Of a stretch of DNA of 64,000 nt, positions 17,701 through 26,399 are shown piece by piece. A program made the translations under genes and the position numbers. How positions within the stretch are numbered: position 1 is the stretch's first letter; each line of letters starts with the position of its first letter. Below the pieces are notes generated by a model. That model saw nothing but the letters and a program-made list of their open reading frames with translations. It ran no database searches and was not told where the DNA came from. The DNA lies in NCBI RefSeq assembly GCF_011947225.1, contig NZ_JAATVW010000004.1, positions 310,001 through 374,000 on the forward strand, read 5' to 3'. The stretch is from Planosporangium flavigriseum. Lineage in GTDB: Bacteria > Actinomycetota > Actinomycetes > Mycobacteriales > Micromonosporaceae.

Positions 17701-19239
17701 GTGCGTCCACGCTGGGTATTTACGCTCGCCTTCGCCGCATTCTTTCTGATTTCGGCGGCGTGGGCGCTCGCTCTGCCGGTCAACGGAACCTACGACGAGA
17801 AGCACCACATCGTGCGCGCGTACGCGGTGGCGGCCGGTCACTGGCTCCCCGACGGCCCGGCGTCCGACGGCACCACGTTCGGCAGCGAGGGTTTCGACGT
17901 ACCCGCGAGCCTGCTCCCCGGCAATGTGGACTGCGCGGTGGGCGCCAAGCGGCGGGGGCCGGCCTCCTGCCAGACGCCGGTCGCCGGCGGCCAGCTGGTC
18001 AGGACGCCCAGCGCCGCCGCCCGGTACTCCCCCGTCTACTACCTACCGGTGGGGCTGCCGCTGCTGGCGATGCCAGACGGGACCGGCATCCTGATCGCCC
18101 GGCTGGTTTCCGCGCTGATGTCGGCGCTGCTGCTCGCCGCGGCAGCCACGACCGCGGTGCGCCTGGGCAACCGGGTTCTGGTCGCCGCGGTCGCGCTCGT
18201 CGCCACCCCGATGGCGATGAATCTGGGCGGTTCGGTCAACCCCAACGGACTGGAGATCTCGGCGGGTGTGCTGCTGTTCGTCGCGCTCTCCGCGCTGCTG
18301 AACGGGCCGGTCACCCGGCGGTTGCTCGTACTCGCCGGCGTCGCCGCGGCGATCCTGTTGACGGTGCGTCAACTTGGTCCGGTGCTCCTCGCCGTCGATG
18401 TCGCCGCCTGCGCTGTGGTCGCCGGCCGGGCCCGGCTGACCGCGCTGGCGCGGTCCCGGAGCGCCCGGTCGATATTGGGCGGCTGCACCGCGCTCGGAGT
18501 CGTCCTCGCCGGTGCGTGGCTGGCGGTGTCCGGGGGGGCGGACGCCGCCTTCGTGCCGCAGCGCGTGGTGCACGGCGACCTCGCCCCCCACATCGTCACC
18601 GACCGGGTGCCGTTCTACGTCCGGCAGGTCGTGGGCCAGTTCGGGTACGGGGAGACCACGCTGTCGCCGTACGCGATCTGCCTCTGGTACCTGCTCTGCC
18701 TGGCTGTGGTGGTCCCGGCGCTGGTGCGGGGTGGAAGGCGGCTGCGGCTCACGATCGCCGGTCTCGGCGTGTTCTGCCTGGCGATGCTGGTAGCCCTGGA
18801 CTGGCATTTCGCGCCGCTGTCCGGCTGGTTCTCCCACGGCCGGTACGCGATGCCGACCGGCGTCGGCATCGTCCTGCTCGCGGCGCTGGCGCGGCCGGTC
18901 CGACGGCCGCACTGGTTGCCGGCCGCCCTCGTCGTGGCGACGCTACCGGTCCACCTGTATGCACTCGCCCGGGTGATGACGCGCTTCTCCAGTGGCATGG
19001 ACGCATCGCTCAACCCCTTCGCGGGCGGTTGGCACCCGGCGGGTGGCGCGGTGACGCCGTTGCTCGTCGCGGTACTCGGCTTCGTCGCACTGGCCGCCGT
19101 GGGATGGATCACGCAACGTAGCGCGTACGCATCGCCTGGTACCGTTCTCGGCGAGCCGGATAACGGATGCGTCACGCCAATCGGACAGAGCGCGAGCAGG
19201 GACACGAAAGCCTCGACAACCGATGCTGCGAGCCTCTAG
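17701..19239 (+). CDS. DUF2142 polytopic membrane protein
   Basis: A 512-residue membrane protein with about 10 hydrophobic helices. The first extracytoplasmic loop carries NGTYDEKHHIVRAYAV, the conserved acidic D-E/H pattern of the DUF2142 family, which is built like GT-C membrane glycosyltransferases and is often found in cell-envelope glycan clusters. A large outer loop with two cysteine-containing segments follows (DCAVGAKRR, SCQTPVAGG). Activity has not been read from the sequence; a polyprenyl-phosphate-sugar-dependent transferase is the likely guess. It is followed by the initiating sugar-phosphate transferase. Confidence 0.8.
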   Translation: MRPRWVFTLAFAAFFLISAAWALALPVNGTYDEKHHIVRAYAVAAGHWLPDGPASDGTTFGSEGFDVPASLLPGNVDCAVGAKRRGPASCQTPVAGGQLVRTPSAAARYSPVYYLPVGLPLLAMPDGTGILIARLVSALMSALLLAAAATTAVRLGNRVLVAAVALVATPMAMNLGGSVNPNGLEISAGVLLFVALSALLNGPVTRRLLVLAGVAAAILLTVRQLGPVLLAVDVAACAVVAGRARLTALARSRSARSILGGCTALGVVLAGAWLAVSGGADAAFVPQRVVHGDLAPHIVTDRVPFYVRQVVGQFGYGETTLSPYAICLWYLLCLAVVVPALVRGGRRLRLTIAGLGVFCLAMLVALDWHFAPLSGWFSHGRYAMPTGVGIVLLAALARPVRRPHWLPAALVVATLPVHLYALARVMTRFSSGMDASLNPFAGGWHPAGGAVTPLLVAVLGFVALAAVGWITQRSAYASPGTVLGEPDNGCVTPIGQSASRDTKASTTDAASL

Positions 19240-19306
19240 TGTCGTGCGGTCGTCACTTAACGTCCCCTGCGGCATCGCGCCCTGAGGGGCGGATGAACGA
19301 GTGGGT

Positions 19307-19319
19307 CGCCACAGTGGCG
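19307..19319 (+). promoter_or_regulatory. 13-base palindrome upstream of the sugar transferase
   Basis: CGCCACAGTGGCG is a perfect 6-bp inverted repeat with one central base, 13 bases before the start of the sugar-phosphate transferase. It could be an operator or a small RNA hairpin near the ribosome-binding site. An 18-codon open frame (ATG 19293 to 19349) with GAGGGG just upstream also crosses it and overlaps the gene start. Confidence 0.4.
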
Positions 19320-19332
19320 GGGTCGACGCTCA

Positions 19333-20970
19333 GTGATGGAGTTGGATGAACGCGCGGGCGGGCAGGAGCATCGGACGGGCAGTTGCCGTCGGCCGATGGA
19401 TGCCGAGGACCCGGAGGGCGCCGCGGTGACCACAAGCGCGCAACGTCCGGCGAGCAGAGTGAGCCGGAGAACCAGCGTGCAGGAGCTTGACAGCTTCGAG
19501 ATCATCCCAGAAGCGCCACAGGCCCCCAACGGAGTTCCGCGGTCGGCATGGTTTCGCGCCCGCCGCCGCTCCGCCTGGTACCGGATCTACAGTGCGCTGC
19601 TGGTTGTCCTCGACGGAGCGGCCGTCGCGCTGGCCAGCTTCACCGCCATCACGTCGCTCGACCAGTCCCGAGCGGGCTTCGAGCGGGAGCTCGGCCTTTT
19701 CAACCTGATCGCATACCTCCTGCTGCCGTTGGGCTGGGTGGTCGTGCTGTGGGCACACGGCTGCTACGACCGGCGCTACCTGGGCAGCGGTACCGACGAG
19801 TTCAAGCGGGTGGTCCGGGCATCCTGGACCATGATGGCGGTAGTTTCCTTCCTCGCCCTCGTGTTCAAGGCGAACCTCTCCCGGTTGGCGGTCGCTGTCG
19901 CCCTCGTCGGTGGCCTCGTCTACGTCCTCGTCGTCCGCTACGGCGCGCGGAAGCTGCTCTACTTCGCGCGCGGCCACGGCCTGGCAACCCACCGGATGCT
20001 GCTGCTCGGCACCCTGCCCGAGGCGATGGAGGTCCTCACCGCCATCAACCGCAGCCCGGAGGCCGGTCTCGTCCCGGTCGGCATCCACGCCACCGAGGGG
20101 TACACGGCGCGGCGCAAGGAGCCGCCGGTTCCGGTGTTCGCCGGTCGGGACGTGGTGTCGCTGGTCCGCGAGTTGGGTGCCGACACGATCGCCTTCTGCG
20201 GCTCCGCCAGCGCGGAGCCGGGTGAGCTCCGGCGGCTCGCCTGGCAGTTGGAGGGCACCGGCGTCGACCTGGTCGTGGCGCCGCAGTTGACCGACATCGC
20301 CGGCCCCCGGGTGCACATCCGCCCGGTCGAGGGGCTGCCGCTGCTCTACGTCGAAGAGCCGACGCTCTCGGGCCTCTCCTGGCTGGTCAAGAACCTGATC
20401 GACCGACTGGTCGCGCTCGTCGGCCTGGTCCTCCTGCTGCCGCTGTTCATCGTGATCGCGATCGCGATCCGCGTGTCGGATCCAGGGCCGGTCTTCTTCC
20501 GGCAGGCTCGGGTGGGGCGGGAGGGCCGCACCTTCCGGGTCTGGAAGTTCCGGACCATGTACACCGACGCCGAGGACCGCATCGCGGAGCTACAGGACCT
20601 GAACGAGACCGACGGGCTGCTGTTCAAGATCCGCAACGATCCGCGCGTCTTCCCCGTCGGCAAGTTCCTCCGCGCCACCTCCCTTGATGAGCTACCGCAG
20701 TTCATCAACGTGCTGCTCGGGGAGATGTCGCTGGTCGGGCCGCGCCCGCTGCCGGCCGAGGACGGTGACTTCCTGGGCGACGTACGCCGGCGGCTGCTCG
20801 TACGCCCCGGAATCACCGGGCTCTGGCAGGTGTCCGGCCGCAGCGACCTGTCGTGGGACGACGCCGTCCGGCTCGACCTGTACTACGTGGACAACTGGTC
20901 CCTGATGCTCGACCTGCACACCATGTGGCGAACGATCGGTGTCGTACTGCGCGGCAAGGGTGCGTACTAG
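19333..20970 (+). CDS. Polyprenyl glycosylphosphotransferase (initiating sugar transferase)
   Basis: A 545-residue membrane enzyme of the WcaJ/CpsE type that transfers a sugar 1-phosphate to undecaprenyl phosphate to start a glycan. An N-terminal region with four hydrophobic helices (about 85-215), a Rossmann-like CoA-binding domain, a membrane hairpin near 360-380, and the catalytic bacterial sugar transferase domain are in the normal order; the last contains KFRTM, TSLDELPQF, SLVGPRPLP and RPGITGLWQVSGR. The start (GTG 19333 or ATG 19336) is uncertain because a further ATG lies at 19396. It supplies the first step for the 11-21 kb glycan cluster. Confidence 0.9.
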   Translation: MMELDERAGGQEHRTGSCRRPMDAEDPEGAAVTTSAQRPASRVSRRTSVQELDSFEIIPEAPQAPNGVPRSAWFRARRRSAWYRIYSALLVVLDGAAVALASFTAITSLDQSRAGFERELGLFNLIAYLLLPLGWVVVLWAHGCYDRRYLGSGTDEFKRVVRASWTMMAVVSFLALVFKANLSRLAVAVALVGGLVYVLVVRYGARKLLYFARGHGLATHRMLLLGTLPEAMEVLTAINRSPEAGLVPVGIHATEGYTARRKEPPVPVFAGRDVVSLVRELGADTIAFCGSASAEPGELRRLAWQLEGTGVDLVVAPQLTDIAGPRVHIRPVEGLPLLYVEEPTLSGLSWLVKNLIDRLVALVGLVLLLPLFIVIAIAIRVSDPGPVFFRQARVGREGRTFRVWKFRTMYTDAEDRIAELQDLNETDGLLFKIRNDPRVFPVGKFLRATSLDELPQFINVLLGEMSLVGPRPLPAEDGDFLGDVRRRLLVRPGITGLWQVSGRSDLSWDDAVRLDLYYVDNWSLMLDLHTMWRTIGVVLRGKGAY

Positions 20971-20997
20971 ACCCATTGCGGAGATCTTGACGCGCGG

Positions 20998-22230
20998 GTG
21001 ACGATCGACGGCGTGTGGGCCAACCTGTCGGCGGCGCTGGCCGTCCTCGCACTCCTCGCCGCGCTCGTCGCCGCGGTGTGGGCGGTGCTGCGGTTACGCG
21101 CGCGACCGGGCATCGCCACGGCCGCCCAGCGCGCCACGTACGAGGTGCTGCACATCGCGGCGCTCGCCGCCGAGCCGCTCCAGGCCGGGCTCACCGCGGC
21201 GGCGGCCGGCAAGGCAGCAAGCCACCTGCGTGCTCTCACCGGCGCCAGCGGCTTCGCGATCGCGTCGACCGACGGGATCCTCGCGCTAGACGGGGAGGGC
21301 GAGCATCACCGGGCGCAGCTCGCGGCGGCGGCCGCGAAGGTCGTCGGAAGCGGCCGTTCGGTGGTCCTGGGCGCCGACGAACTCTCCTGTGACCTTGTTG
21401 ACTGTTCGGTCCGTGGTGGCGTCGTCGTACCCGTCGAGCGAGGCGGTGGTGCCATCCAGGGCGCCCTGGTCGCTGTCAGCGACCGGCCGGTCGCCCCCGG
21501 ACTCGTACAGGCGACCGTCGAGACCGCGCGCTGGGTCGCCGCCCAGGTCGCCCTCGCCGAACTGGACTTGTCCCGGGCCCGGCTCGCTCGCGCCGAGATA
21601 CGCGCGCTACGGGCACAGATCAGCCCGCACTTCATCTACAACGCGCTGACGGCGATCGCATCGTTCGTCCGTACCGATCCCGAACGGGCCCGGGAGCTGA
21701 TCCTCGAGTTCGCCGAGTTCACCCGGTACTCGTTCCGCGCGCACGGCGAGTTCACCACGCTCGCCGACGAGCTGCGCTCGATCGACCGGTACCTGACGAT
21801 CGAGCGGGCCCGCTTCGGCGAGCGGTTGCAGGTACGGCTGCAGATCGCCCCCGAGGTGCTACCGGTCGGCGTGCCGTTCCTATGCCTGCAGCCGCTGGTG
21901 GAGAATGCCGTCCGGCACGGGCTTTCCCGTAAGCCGGGGGTCGGAACAGTCAGCATCATCGCCCGGGACGCGGGCGCCGAGTGCCACATCACCGTCGAGG
22001 ACGACGGGGTGGGTATGGACCCGTCGGTGCTCGGCGGGCCGGCGTCGGCCGAGGACGAGACGAACGAGTCGGGCCAGCACGTGGGGCTGAGCAATGTGGA
22101 CGAGCGGCTGCGGTCGGTCTTCGGTGACGAGTTCGGGCTCGTGGTCGAGACCGCGCCGGGCGCGGGAACGAAGGTGAGTATGCGGATACCCAAGTTCCAT
22201 CCGGTCGTACGCGCTCGGAGCGCCGCATGA
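20998..22230 (+). CDS. LytS/YehU-type sensor histidine kinase
   Basis: A 410-residue kinase of the His_kinase family. A single N-terminal hydrophobic segment (about 8-32) is followed by a GAF-like sensor region, then the phosphoacceptor His211 in QISPHFIYNAL, and an ATP-binding domain with PLVENAVRHGL, DDGVGMD and the final GLSNVDERL. It overlaps the LytTR regulator by 4 bases, so the pair is a two-component system. This family often senses cell-envelope state or small carboxylates. The sole membrane segment suggests the signal is sensed by the cytoplasmic domain. A TTA codon occurs at 21094-21096. Confidence 0.9.
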   Translation: MTIDGVWANLSAALAVLALLAALVAAVWAVLRLRARPGIATAAQRATYEVLHIAALAAEPLQAGLTAAAAGKAASHLRALTGASGFAIASTDGILALDGEGEHHRAQLAAAAAKVVGSGRSVVLGADELSCDLVDCSVRGGVVVPVERGGGAIQGALVAVSDRPVAPGLVQATVETARWVAAQVALAELDLSRARLARAEIRALRAQISPHFIYNALTAIASFVRTDPERARELILEFAEFTRYSFRAHGEFTTLADELRSIDRYLTIERARFGERLQVRLQIAPEVLPVGVPFLCLQPLVENAVRHGLSRKPGVGTVSIIARDAGAECHITVEDDGVGMDPSVLGGPASAEDETNESGQHVGLSNVDERLRSVFGDEFGLVVETAPGAGTKVSMRIPKFHPVVRARSAA

Positions 22231-23012
22231 CCGCGGACTACCCCCGGGTCGCGCCGGCCCAACTCCGGGTGCTCGCCGCCGATGACGAGCCGCCGGCCCT
22301 CGACGAACTGGCCTTCCTGCTCCGGGCGGATCCCCGCGTCGCCAAGGTGAGCACCGCCGGCGACGCGACCGAGGCGCTTCGAGTACTGCGCGACACCGAC
22401 GTCGACGTGGTGTTTCTCGACATCCGCATGCCGGGCCTGGACGGCATGGAACTGGCCCGGGTGCTCGGCCGGTTCGCCAAGCCGCCCGCGGTCGTGTTCG
22501 TCACCGCGTACGACGACCGCGCCGCGGAAGCGTTCGACCTCGGTGTCACCGACTATGTCCGCAAACCGGTACAGGCCGATCGTATCGCCGAGTCGCTGCG
22601 GCGGGTCCTCGCCGGGCGGCTCGTCGCGGCTCATCCCGCGGTCGCCGGGCAGCGGGAACGGGCCGACGACCCGACCATCCCGGTCGAACTGGCCGGCACG
22701 ACCAGGATGCTGCCCCGCTCCGCGGTGTGCTGGGTCGAGGCGCAGGGCGACTACGCGCGCCTGCACACCGCCGACGGGTCACACCTGGTACGGGTGCCGC
22801 TGGCGACCCTGGCCGAGCGCTGGGCGGACGCCGGGTTCGTCCGCGTGCACCGCTCCTACCTGGTGCAGCTCAAGCTGATCACCGAACTGCGCCTGACCGG
22901 AGGCGGGTACGTCGTGGTGGTGAGCGGCCGGGAGCTGCCCGTGTCCCGCCGGCACACCCGGGAGCTCAAAGATCGGCTGGTACGCGCGGCGAAGCACAAC
23001 TGGGGCGGCTAG
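22227..23012 (+). CDS. LytTR-family response regulator
   Basis: A 261-residue regulator. The receiver domain carries Asp20/Asp19 (LAADDEPPA), the phosphorylation site Asp65 (VFLDIRMPGLDG) and the conserved DYVRKP lysine near 112. The C-terminal LytTR DNA-binding domain (about 155-255) has VCWVEAQGDYARLHT, FVRVHRSYLVQL and the closing LPVSRRHTRELK. LytTR proteins bind paired direct repeats. Overlap by 4 bases with the histidine kinase gene shows they are cotranscribed. Targets are unknown; the nearby DUF4097 lipoprotein on the other strand is one candidate. Confidence 0.92.
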   Translation: MTADYPRVAPAQLRVLAADDEPPALDELAFLLRADPRVAKVSTAGDATEALRVLRDTDVDVVFLDIRMPGLDGMELARVLGRFAKPPAVVFVTAYDDRAAEAFDLGVTDYVRKPVQADRIAESLRRVLAGRLVAAHPAVAGQRERADDPTIPVELAGTTRMLPRSAVCWVEAQGDYARLHTADGSHLVRVPLATLAERWADAGFVRVHRSYLVQLKLITELRLTGGGYVVVVSGRELPVSRRHTRELKDRLVRAAKHNWGG

Positions 23013-23024
23013 ACAGCGACCGGA

Positions 23025-23855
23025 TCAGCGCTGCTCGACGGTGACGTTTCCGCTGTCCGTACGGAGCTTGATGCGGTTCTTCGCGGCCGGGTCGGTCGGT
23101 ACGCGTACGTGGGAATCGCCCGAATCCGTCGTCGCGGCGACCTGATAGCTCTGCCCGCCCGGCACGGTGATCCGGACGTCGCCGCTGCCCGTTTCGGCGT
23201 TCACGTCCTGCGCCGACGTCAGTGCGAGCGTCGCGTTACCCGACCCGGTGTGCGCCGTGGTTCGCGGACCGCGCAGGTCGCGGGCGTCGATGTCGCCGGA
23301 TCCGGTGTCGAGGGTGGTCGCTCCGGCCGCTCCGGCCACCCGCACGTTCCCCGAGCCGGTCCGGCCCGCGACGCTGCCGGCCACGTCGGACAGGTCGAGG
23401 TCGCCCGAACCGGCGCTGACGGCCACGTCGCCGGCGACCCGGCGGATGCGGACCTCGCCGGAGCCGATGTCGAGCGACACCGACGCGACGTCGCTCAGCG
23501 CCACGTCGCCGGAGCCGTTGTGCCCGGTGACCCGGATTCCACGCGGGGCGGTCACCTCGTAGTCGACCCAGCACACCCGCCCGCAGTCCGTGTTGAGGGT
23601 CAGGGTGTCGCCCTTGACGGAATCCGTCGCGCCGGGCCGGTTATCCCGGTAGAAAATGTGCCGTTTCACGCGGATTGAACCATCGGACGAGCCGGAAACC
23701 GTCACCGACCCGGCCCCGCCGGCGATGGCCACGGTGCCGATCGCGCCCTCCACCGTCCGCTCGTCACGGAACTCGTTCCTGGCGGCCCCCACGTTGCAGC
23801 CGCCCAGCGTCGCCACGGCCAGAACGCCGATCCCACCCACCAACATCCTGCGCAT
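23025..23855 (-). CDS. DUF4097-type beta-helix lipoprotein
   Basis: About 276 residues. The N-terminus is a lipoprotein signal, with LAVATLGGC giving the lipidated cysteine near residue 20. The mature part holds about nine short repeats built on (G/T/D)SG(D/N/E), for example NGSGDVALSDV, GSGEVRI, TGSGNVRV and TGSGDVRI, roughly one per 20 residues. This is the hallmark of DUF4097/adhesin-like proteins, which fold as a right-handed beta-helix. A GTG at 23900 would extend the N-terminus by 15 residues, but ATG 23855 gives a clean signal peptide. It is divergent in sense from, and ends 12 bases from, the LytTR regulator. Function unknown. Confidence 0.8.
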   Translation of the reverse strand: MRRMLVGGIGVLAVATLGGCNVGAARNEFRDERTVEGAIGTVAIAGGAGSVTVSGSSDGSIRVKRHIFYRDNRPGATDSVKGDTLTLNTDCGRVCWVDYEVTAPRGIRVTGHNGSGDVALSDVASVSLDIGSGEVRIRRVAGDVAVSAGSGDLDLSDVAGSVAGRTGSGNVRVAGAAGATTLDTGSGDIDARDLRGPRTTAHTGSGNATLALTSAQDVNAETGSGDVRITVPGGQSYQVAATTDSGDSHVRVPTDPAAKNRIKLRTDSGNVTVEQR

Positions 23856-23908
23856 GCCTGGAACGTACGGGCGGGGGGACCCGAAGGGCATCCGGGACAC
23901 ACCCCGAG

Positions 23909-24517
23909 TTAGCCCTGATCATTCAGCCGGTGACCGACCACCTGGCGCAGCGTCGCCTGTACCTCGCCGGGTGAGCCGTTGGCGTCGACCACGGTGAACG
24001 ACTCGAACTCCGGCAGCGACCGGTACCCCGTGGCGGCATCGGACAGGTAGGACAGCGATTCGGAGTCGGTGCCCCGCCGTTCCACCCGTCGGTGGGCCTC
24101 GACCGGAGCGACGTCGAGGAAACACACCAGATCTGGTCGGGGGAACACCGAGTACAGAATGCGGGCGAAGCGATCACCTTGGTCGGCGCGGGTCCGCATC
24201 GTGACGTACTGGCAGTACGAGTACCGGTCCATCACGGCGGTCCGCCGCGACAGGCGTGACCACACCACTGCCCGACAGATGTTCAGCCAGCGCAGGAGCG
24301 TTTCGACGAGCGTGAAGCCGCGGCGCCCCAGGAGGTCGATCGCATCGGCGCGGCCCAGCCGGTGCGCGAGGCGGCCCAGGAACAGTCGGCCACCCGGGTT
24401 TGCGAAGTAGGTGGCGGTGGCCCCGCACGTCGTCAGCCATTCGGCCAGCATCTTGGCTTGCGTGGTCTTGCCCGAGCCGTCGATGCCGACGAGCGCGACG
24501 ATTACTGGATGTGCCAC
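23909..24517 (-). CDS. Thymidylate-kinase-like P-loop kinase
   Basis: A 202-residue P-loop NMP kinase. GIDGSGKTT at residues 11-19 is the Walker A motif with the IDGSGKTT form typical of dTMP kinase, and VMDRYSYC near residue 95 is the DR(Y/F) motif that positions the substrate. The lid and the LDVAPVEAHRRVERRG stretch also fit. It could supply dTDP for DNA or dTDP-sugars. It is shorter in the substrate-binding region than some Tmk proteins and may not be the main Tmk of the cell. The GTG start has GGTGGA upstream and TACTCT 7 bases before it. Confidence 0.8.
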   Translation of the reverse strand: MAHPVIVALVGIDGSGKTTQAKMLAEWLTTCGATATYFANPGGRLFLGRLAHRLGRADAIDLLGRRGFTLVETLLRWLNICRAVVWSRLSRRTAVMDRYSYCQYVTMRTRADQGDRFARILYSVFPRPDLVCFLDVAPVEAHRRVERRGTDSESLSYLSDAATGYRSLPEFESFTVVDANGSPGEVQATLRQVVGHRLNDQG

Positions 24518-24524
24518 TCCACCG

Positions 24525-24530
24525 AGAGTA
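24525..24530 (-). promoter_or_regulatory. Candidate promoter of the thymidylate-kinase-like gene
   Basis: Read on the minus strand, TACTCT lies 7 bases before the GTG start at 24517. A GGTGGA motif is also present between, so the transcript could be leaderless or carry a very short leader. Confidence 0.4.
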
Positions 24531-24565
24531 ACCGAGCCGCGCCAGCGTAGGCGGTGCCGCTGGCC

Positions 24566-24612
24566 CCGGCCGCCTCCACCGAATCTTCACACCGGCCGCC
24601 GGCCGCCTCCAC
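24566..24612 (+). promoter_or_regulatory. Pair of 14-base direct repeats upstream of OmpR-type regulator
   Basis: CCGGCCGCCTCCAC occurs at 24566-24579 and again at 24599-24612, 33 bases apart, about three turns of the helix. The second copy ends 10 bases before the candidate minus-10 of the response regulator gene. OmpR-family regulators bind direct repeats, so this is a plausible autoregulatory site. Binding is inferred. Confidence 0.5.
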
Positions 24613-24622
24613 TTCAGATCAA

Positions 24623-24628
24623 TAGAGT
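24623..24628 (+). promoter_or_regulatory. Candidate leaderless promoter of the OmpR-type regulator
   Basis: TAGAGT lies 8 bases before the ATG at 24637; no Shine-Dalgarno sequence is seen. Confidence 0.4.
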
Positions 24629-24636
24629 GCGACGTC

Positions 24637-25314
24637 ATGAGCCAACGCCGTGTGCTGGTCGTAGAGGACGAGCGGACGATCGCCGAGTCGGTCGCCGCCC
24701 GGCTTCGCGCCGAGGGCTTCACCGTCGACCTCGCCCACGACGGCCCGACCGCCGTCGCCCGGGCCCAGGCGCTCCACCCTGACCTGGTCGTACTCGACGT
24801 GATGCTGCCCGGCTTCGACGGGCTGGAGGTCTGCCGGCGGATCCAGGCCGACCGGCCGGTGCCCGTCCTGATGCTCACCGCCCGCGACGACGAGACGGAC
24901 CTGCTGGTCGGGCTGGCGGTCGGGGCCGACGACTACCTCACCAAGCCGTTCTCGATGCGGGAGTTGGTGGCGCGCGTGCACGCGCTGCTACGCCGGATGG
25001 AGAAGCTGGCGGGCGCGGCTGTCCCGGCGATCATTATCGGGGACCTGGAGATCAACCGTGCCGAGCGCCGGGTACGGCGGAGCGGCGTCGAGGCACACCT
25101 CACGCCGATCGAGTTCGACCTGCTGGTCCACCTGGCGAGCCGCCCCCGGACCGTACTACCGCGCGAACGCCTGCTCGCCGAGGTGTGGGGCTGGGCCGAC
25201 GCGTCCGGTACCCGTACCGTCGACAGTCACATCAAGGCGCTGCGGCGCAAGCTCGGCGCCGACCTGATCCGGACCGTGCATGGCGTCGGGTACGCCCTGG
25301 AGGTGCCGGCATGA
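24637..25314 (+). CDS. OmpR-family response regulator
   Basis: A 225-residue regulator. The receiver domain has the acidic pair in VVEDE (10-12), the phosphorylation site Asp54 (VVLDVMLPGFDG) and Lys near 104 in YLTKPFS. The C-terminal winged-helix domain (about 128-222) contains HLTPIEFDLLVHLA and GTRTVDSHIKALRRKLG. It overlaps the histidine kinase gene by 4 bases (ATGA), so both are made from one transcript. Direct repeats just upstream suggest that it controls itself. The stimulus is unknown. Confidence 0.94.
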   Translation: MSQRRVLVVEDERTIAESVAARLRAEGFTVDLAHDGPTAVARAQALHPDLVVLDVMLPGFDGLEVCRRIQADRPVPVLMLTARDDETDLLVGLAVGADDYLTKPFSMRELVARVHALLRRMEKLAGAAVPAIIIGDLEINRAERRVRRSGVEAHLTPIEFDLLVHLASRPRTVLPRERLLAEVWGWADASGTRTVDSHIKALRRKLGADLIRTVHGVGYALEVPA

Positions 25315-26321
25315 TGGACCTGCTCCCGCGCCCGCTCGACCCGTTGCGCTCGATCAAGGTCAAGCTCGGGGTCACGCTCGTGGGTGCCGGCGCGGCGGGA
25401 ATCGGCGTGTTCTGGTACGGAATCGGATGGCTCCCGCCGGCGACCGCCGTCACCGCCATCACCGTCGCCCTCGTGACCTCGCAGGTGCTGGCCCACGGGA
25501 TGACCGCGCCGCTGCGGGAGATGACCGCCGCGGCGCGCGCCATGGCGCGCGGGGATTACACCCGACGGGTACGGGCGACCTCGCGCGACGAGGTCGGGCA
25601 GCTGGCGGTCGCGTTCAACCAGATGGCAGCGGATCTCGCCTCGGCCGACCAGCAGCGGCGCGAGCTGATCGCGAACGTGTCCCACGAACTGCGTACCCCC
25701 ATCTCGGCGCTGCGGGCCGTGCTGGAGAACGTCGTCGACGGCGTGGCCACCCCCGATCCGGCGACGCTGCGGACGGCGTTGGCTCAGACCGAGCGGCTGG
25801 GCCGGCTGGTTACCGAGCTGCTCGACCTGTCCCGCATCGACGCGGGCGTCCTCGCGCTCGATCTGGAGGAGTTCCCGGTCGCCGATCTGTTCGCCGACGT
25901 CGTGGCGGAGGCCGAGGTCGCGGCGGCGGCCGGGGACCGGACGGTGGTCTTCCGTACCGAGGTCGAGCCGGCGGACACATGCGTCCACGCCGATCGGGAG
26001 CGGCTGCACCAGGTGGTGGTCAACCTGCTGGACAACGCGGTCCGGCATGGCCCGGCGGACGGCACGGTCACGGTGCGCGGATTCCGCGACAGCGGCCAGC
26101 TGATCATCGAGGTGCGCGACGAGGGGCCGGGGATCCCGCACGAGGCGCGGCACCGGGTTTTCGAGCGCTTCACCCGCGGTGAGCGGTCGACCGGAGGCGG
26201 TACCGGGCTGGGCCTCGCGATCGCCCGCTGGGTGGTCGAACTGCACCACGGCACGATCTCCGTCGTCGACTCCGGCGGATCACCCGGCTGCCACATCAGA
26301 GTCAGCCTGCCCTCCACTTAG
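25311..26321 (+). CDS. HAMP-containing sensor histidine kinase
   Basis: A 336-residue membrane kinase. Two close hydrophobic segments (about 18-37 and 44-60) leave almost no extracytoplasmic sensor loop, which is short for this class. A HAMP domain (about 62-113) follows, then the phosphoacceptor His125 in ANVSHELRTPIS and an ATP-binding domain with NLLDNAVRHGP, DEGPGIP and GTGLGLAI. The start ATG overlaps the stop of the response regulator gene. With so little outside the membrane the kinase may sense the membrane itself or a partner protein. Confidence 0.92.
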   Translation: MMDLLPRPLDPLRSIKVKLGVTLVGAGAAGIGVFWYGIGWLPPATAVTAITVALVTSQVLAHGMTAPLREMTAAARAMARGDYTRRVRATSRDEVGQLAVAFNQMAADLASADQQRRELIANVSHELRTPISALRAVLENVVDGVATPDPATLRTALAQTERLGRLVTELLDLSRIDAGVLALDLEEFPVADLFADVVAEAEVAAAAGDRTVVFRTEVEPADTCVHADRERLHQVVVNLLDNAVRHGPADGTVTVRGFRDSGQLIIEVRDEGPGIPHEARHRVFERFTRGERSTGGGTGLGLAIARWVVELHHGTISVVDSGGSPGCHIRVSLPST

Positions 26322-26339
26322 AAGCCTCATCCAATTCTC

Positions 26340-26364
26340 GCGCTTCGCCGTCGGCGACAAGCGC
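26340..26364 (+). terminator. Terminator-like hairpin after the two-component operon
   Basis: GCGCTT at 26340-26345 pairs with AAGCGC at 26359-26364, and an inner GCCG/CGGC pair lengthens the stem. It starts 18 bases after the kinase stop. No T tract. Confidence 0.4.
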
Positions 26365-26399
26365 CACTTCATGCTGCCCAAGAACTGGAGTGATGCCGG

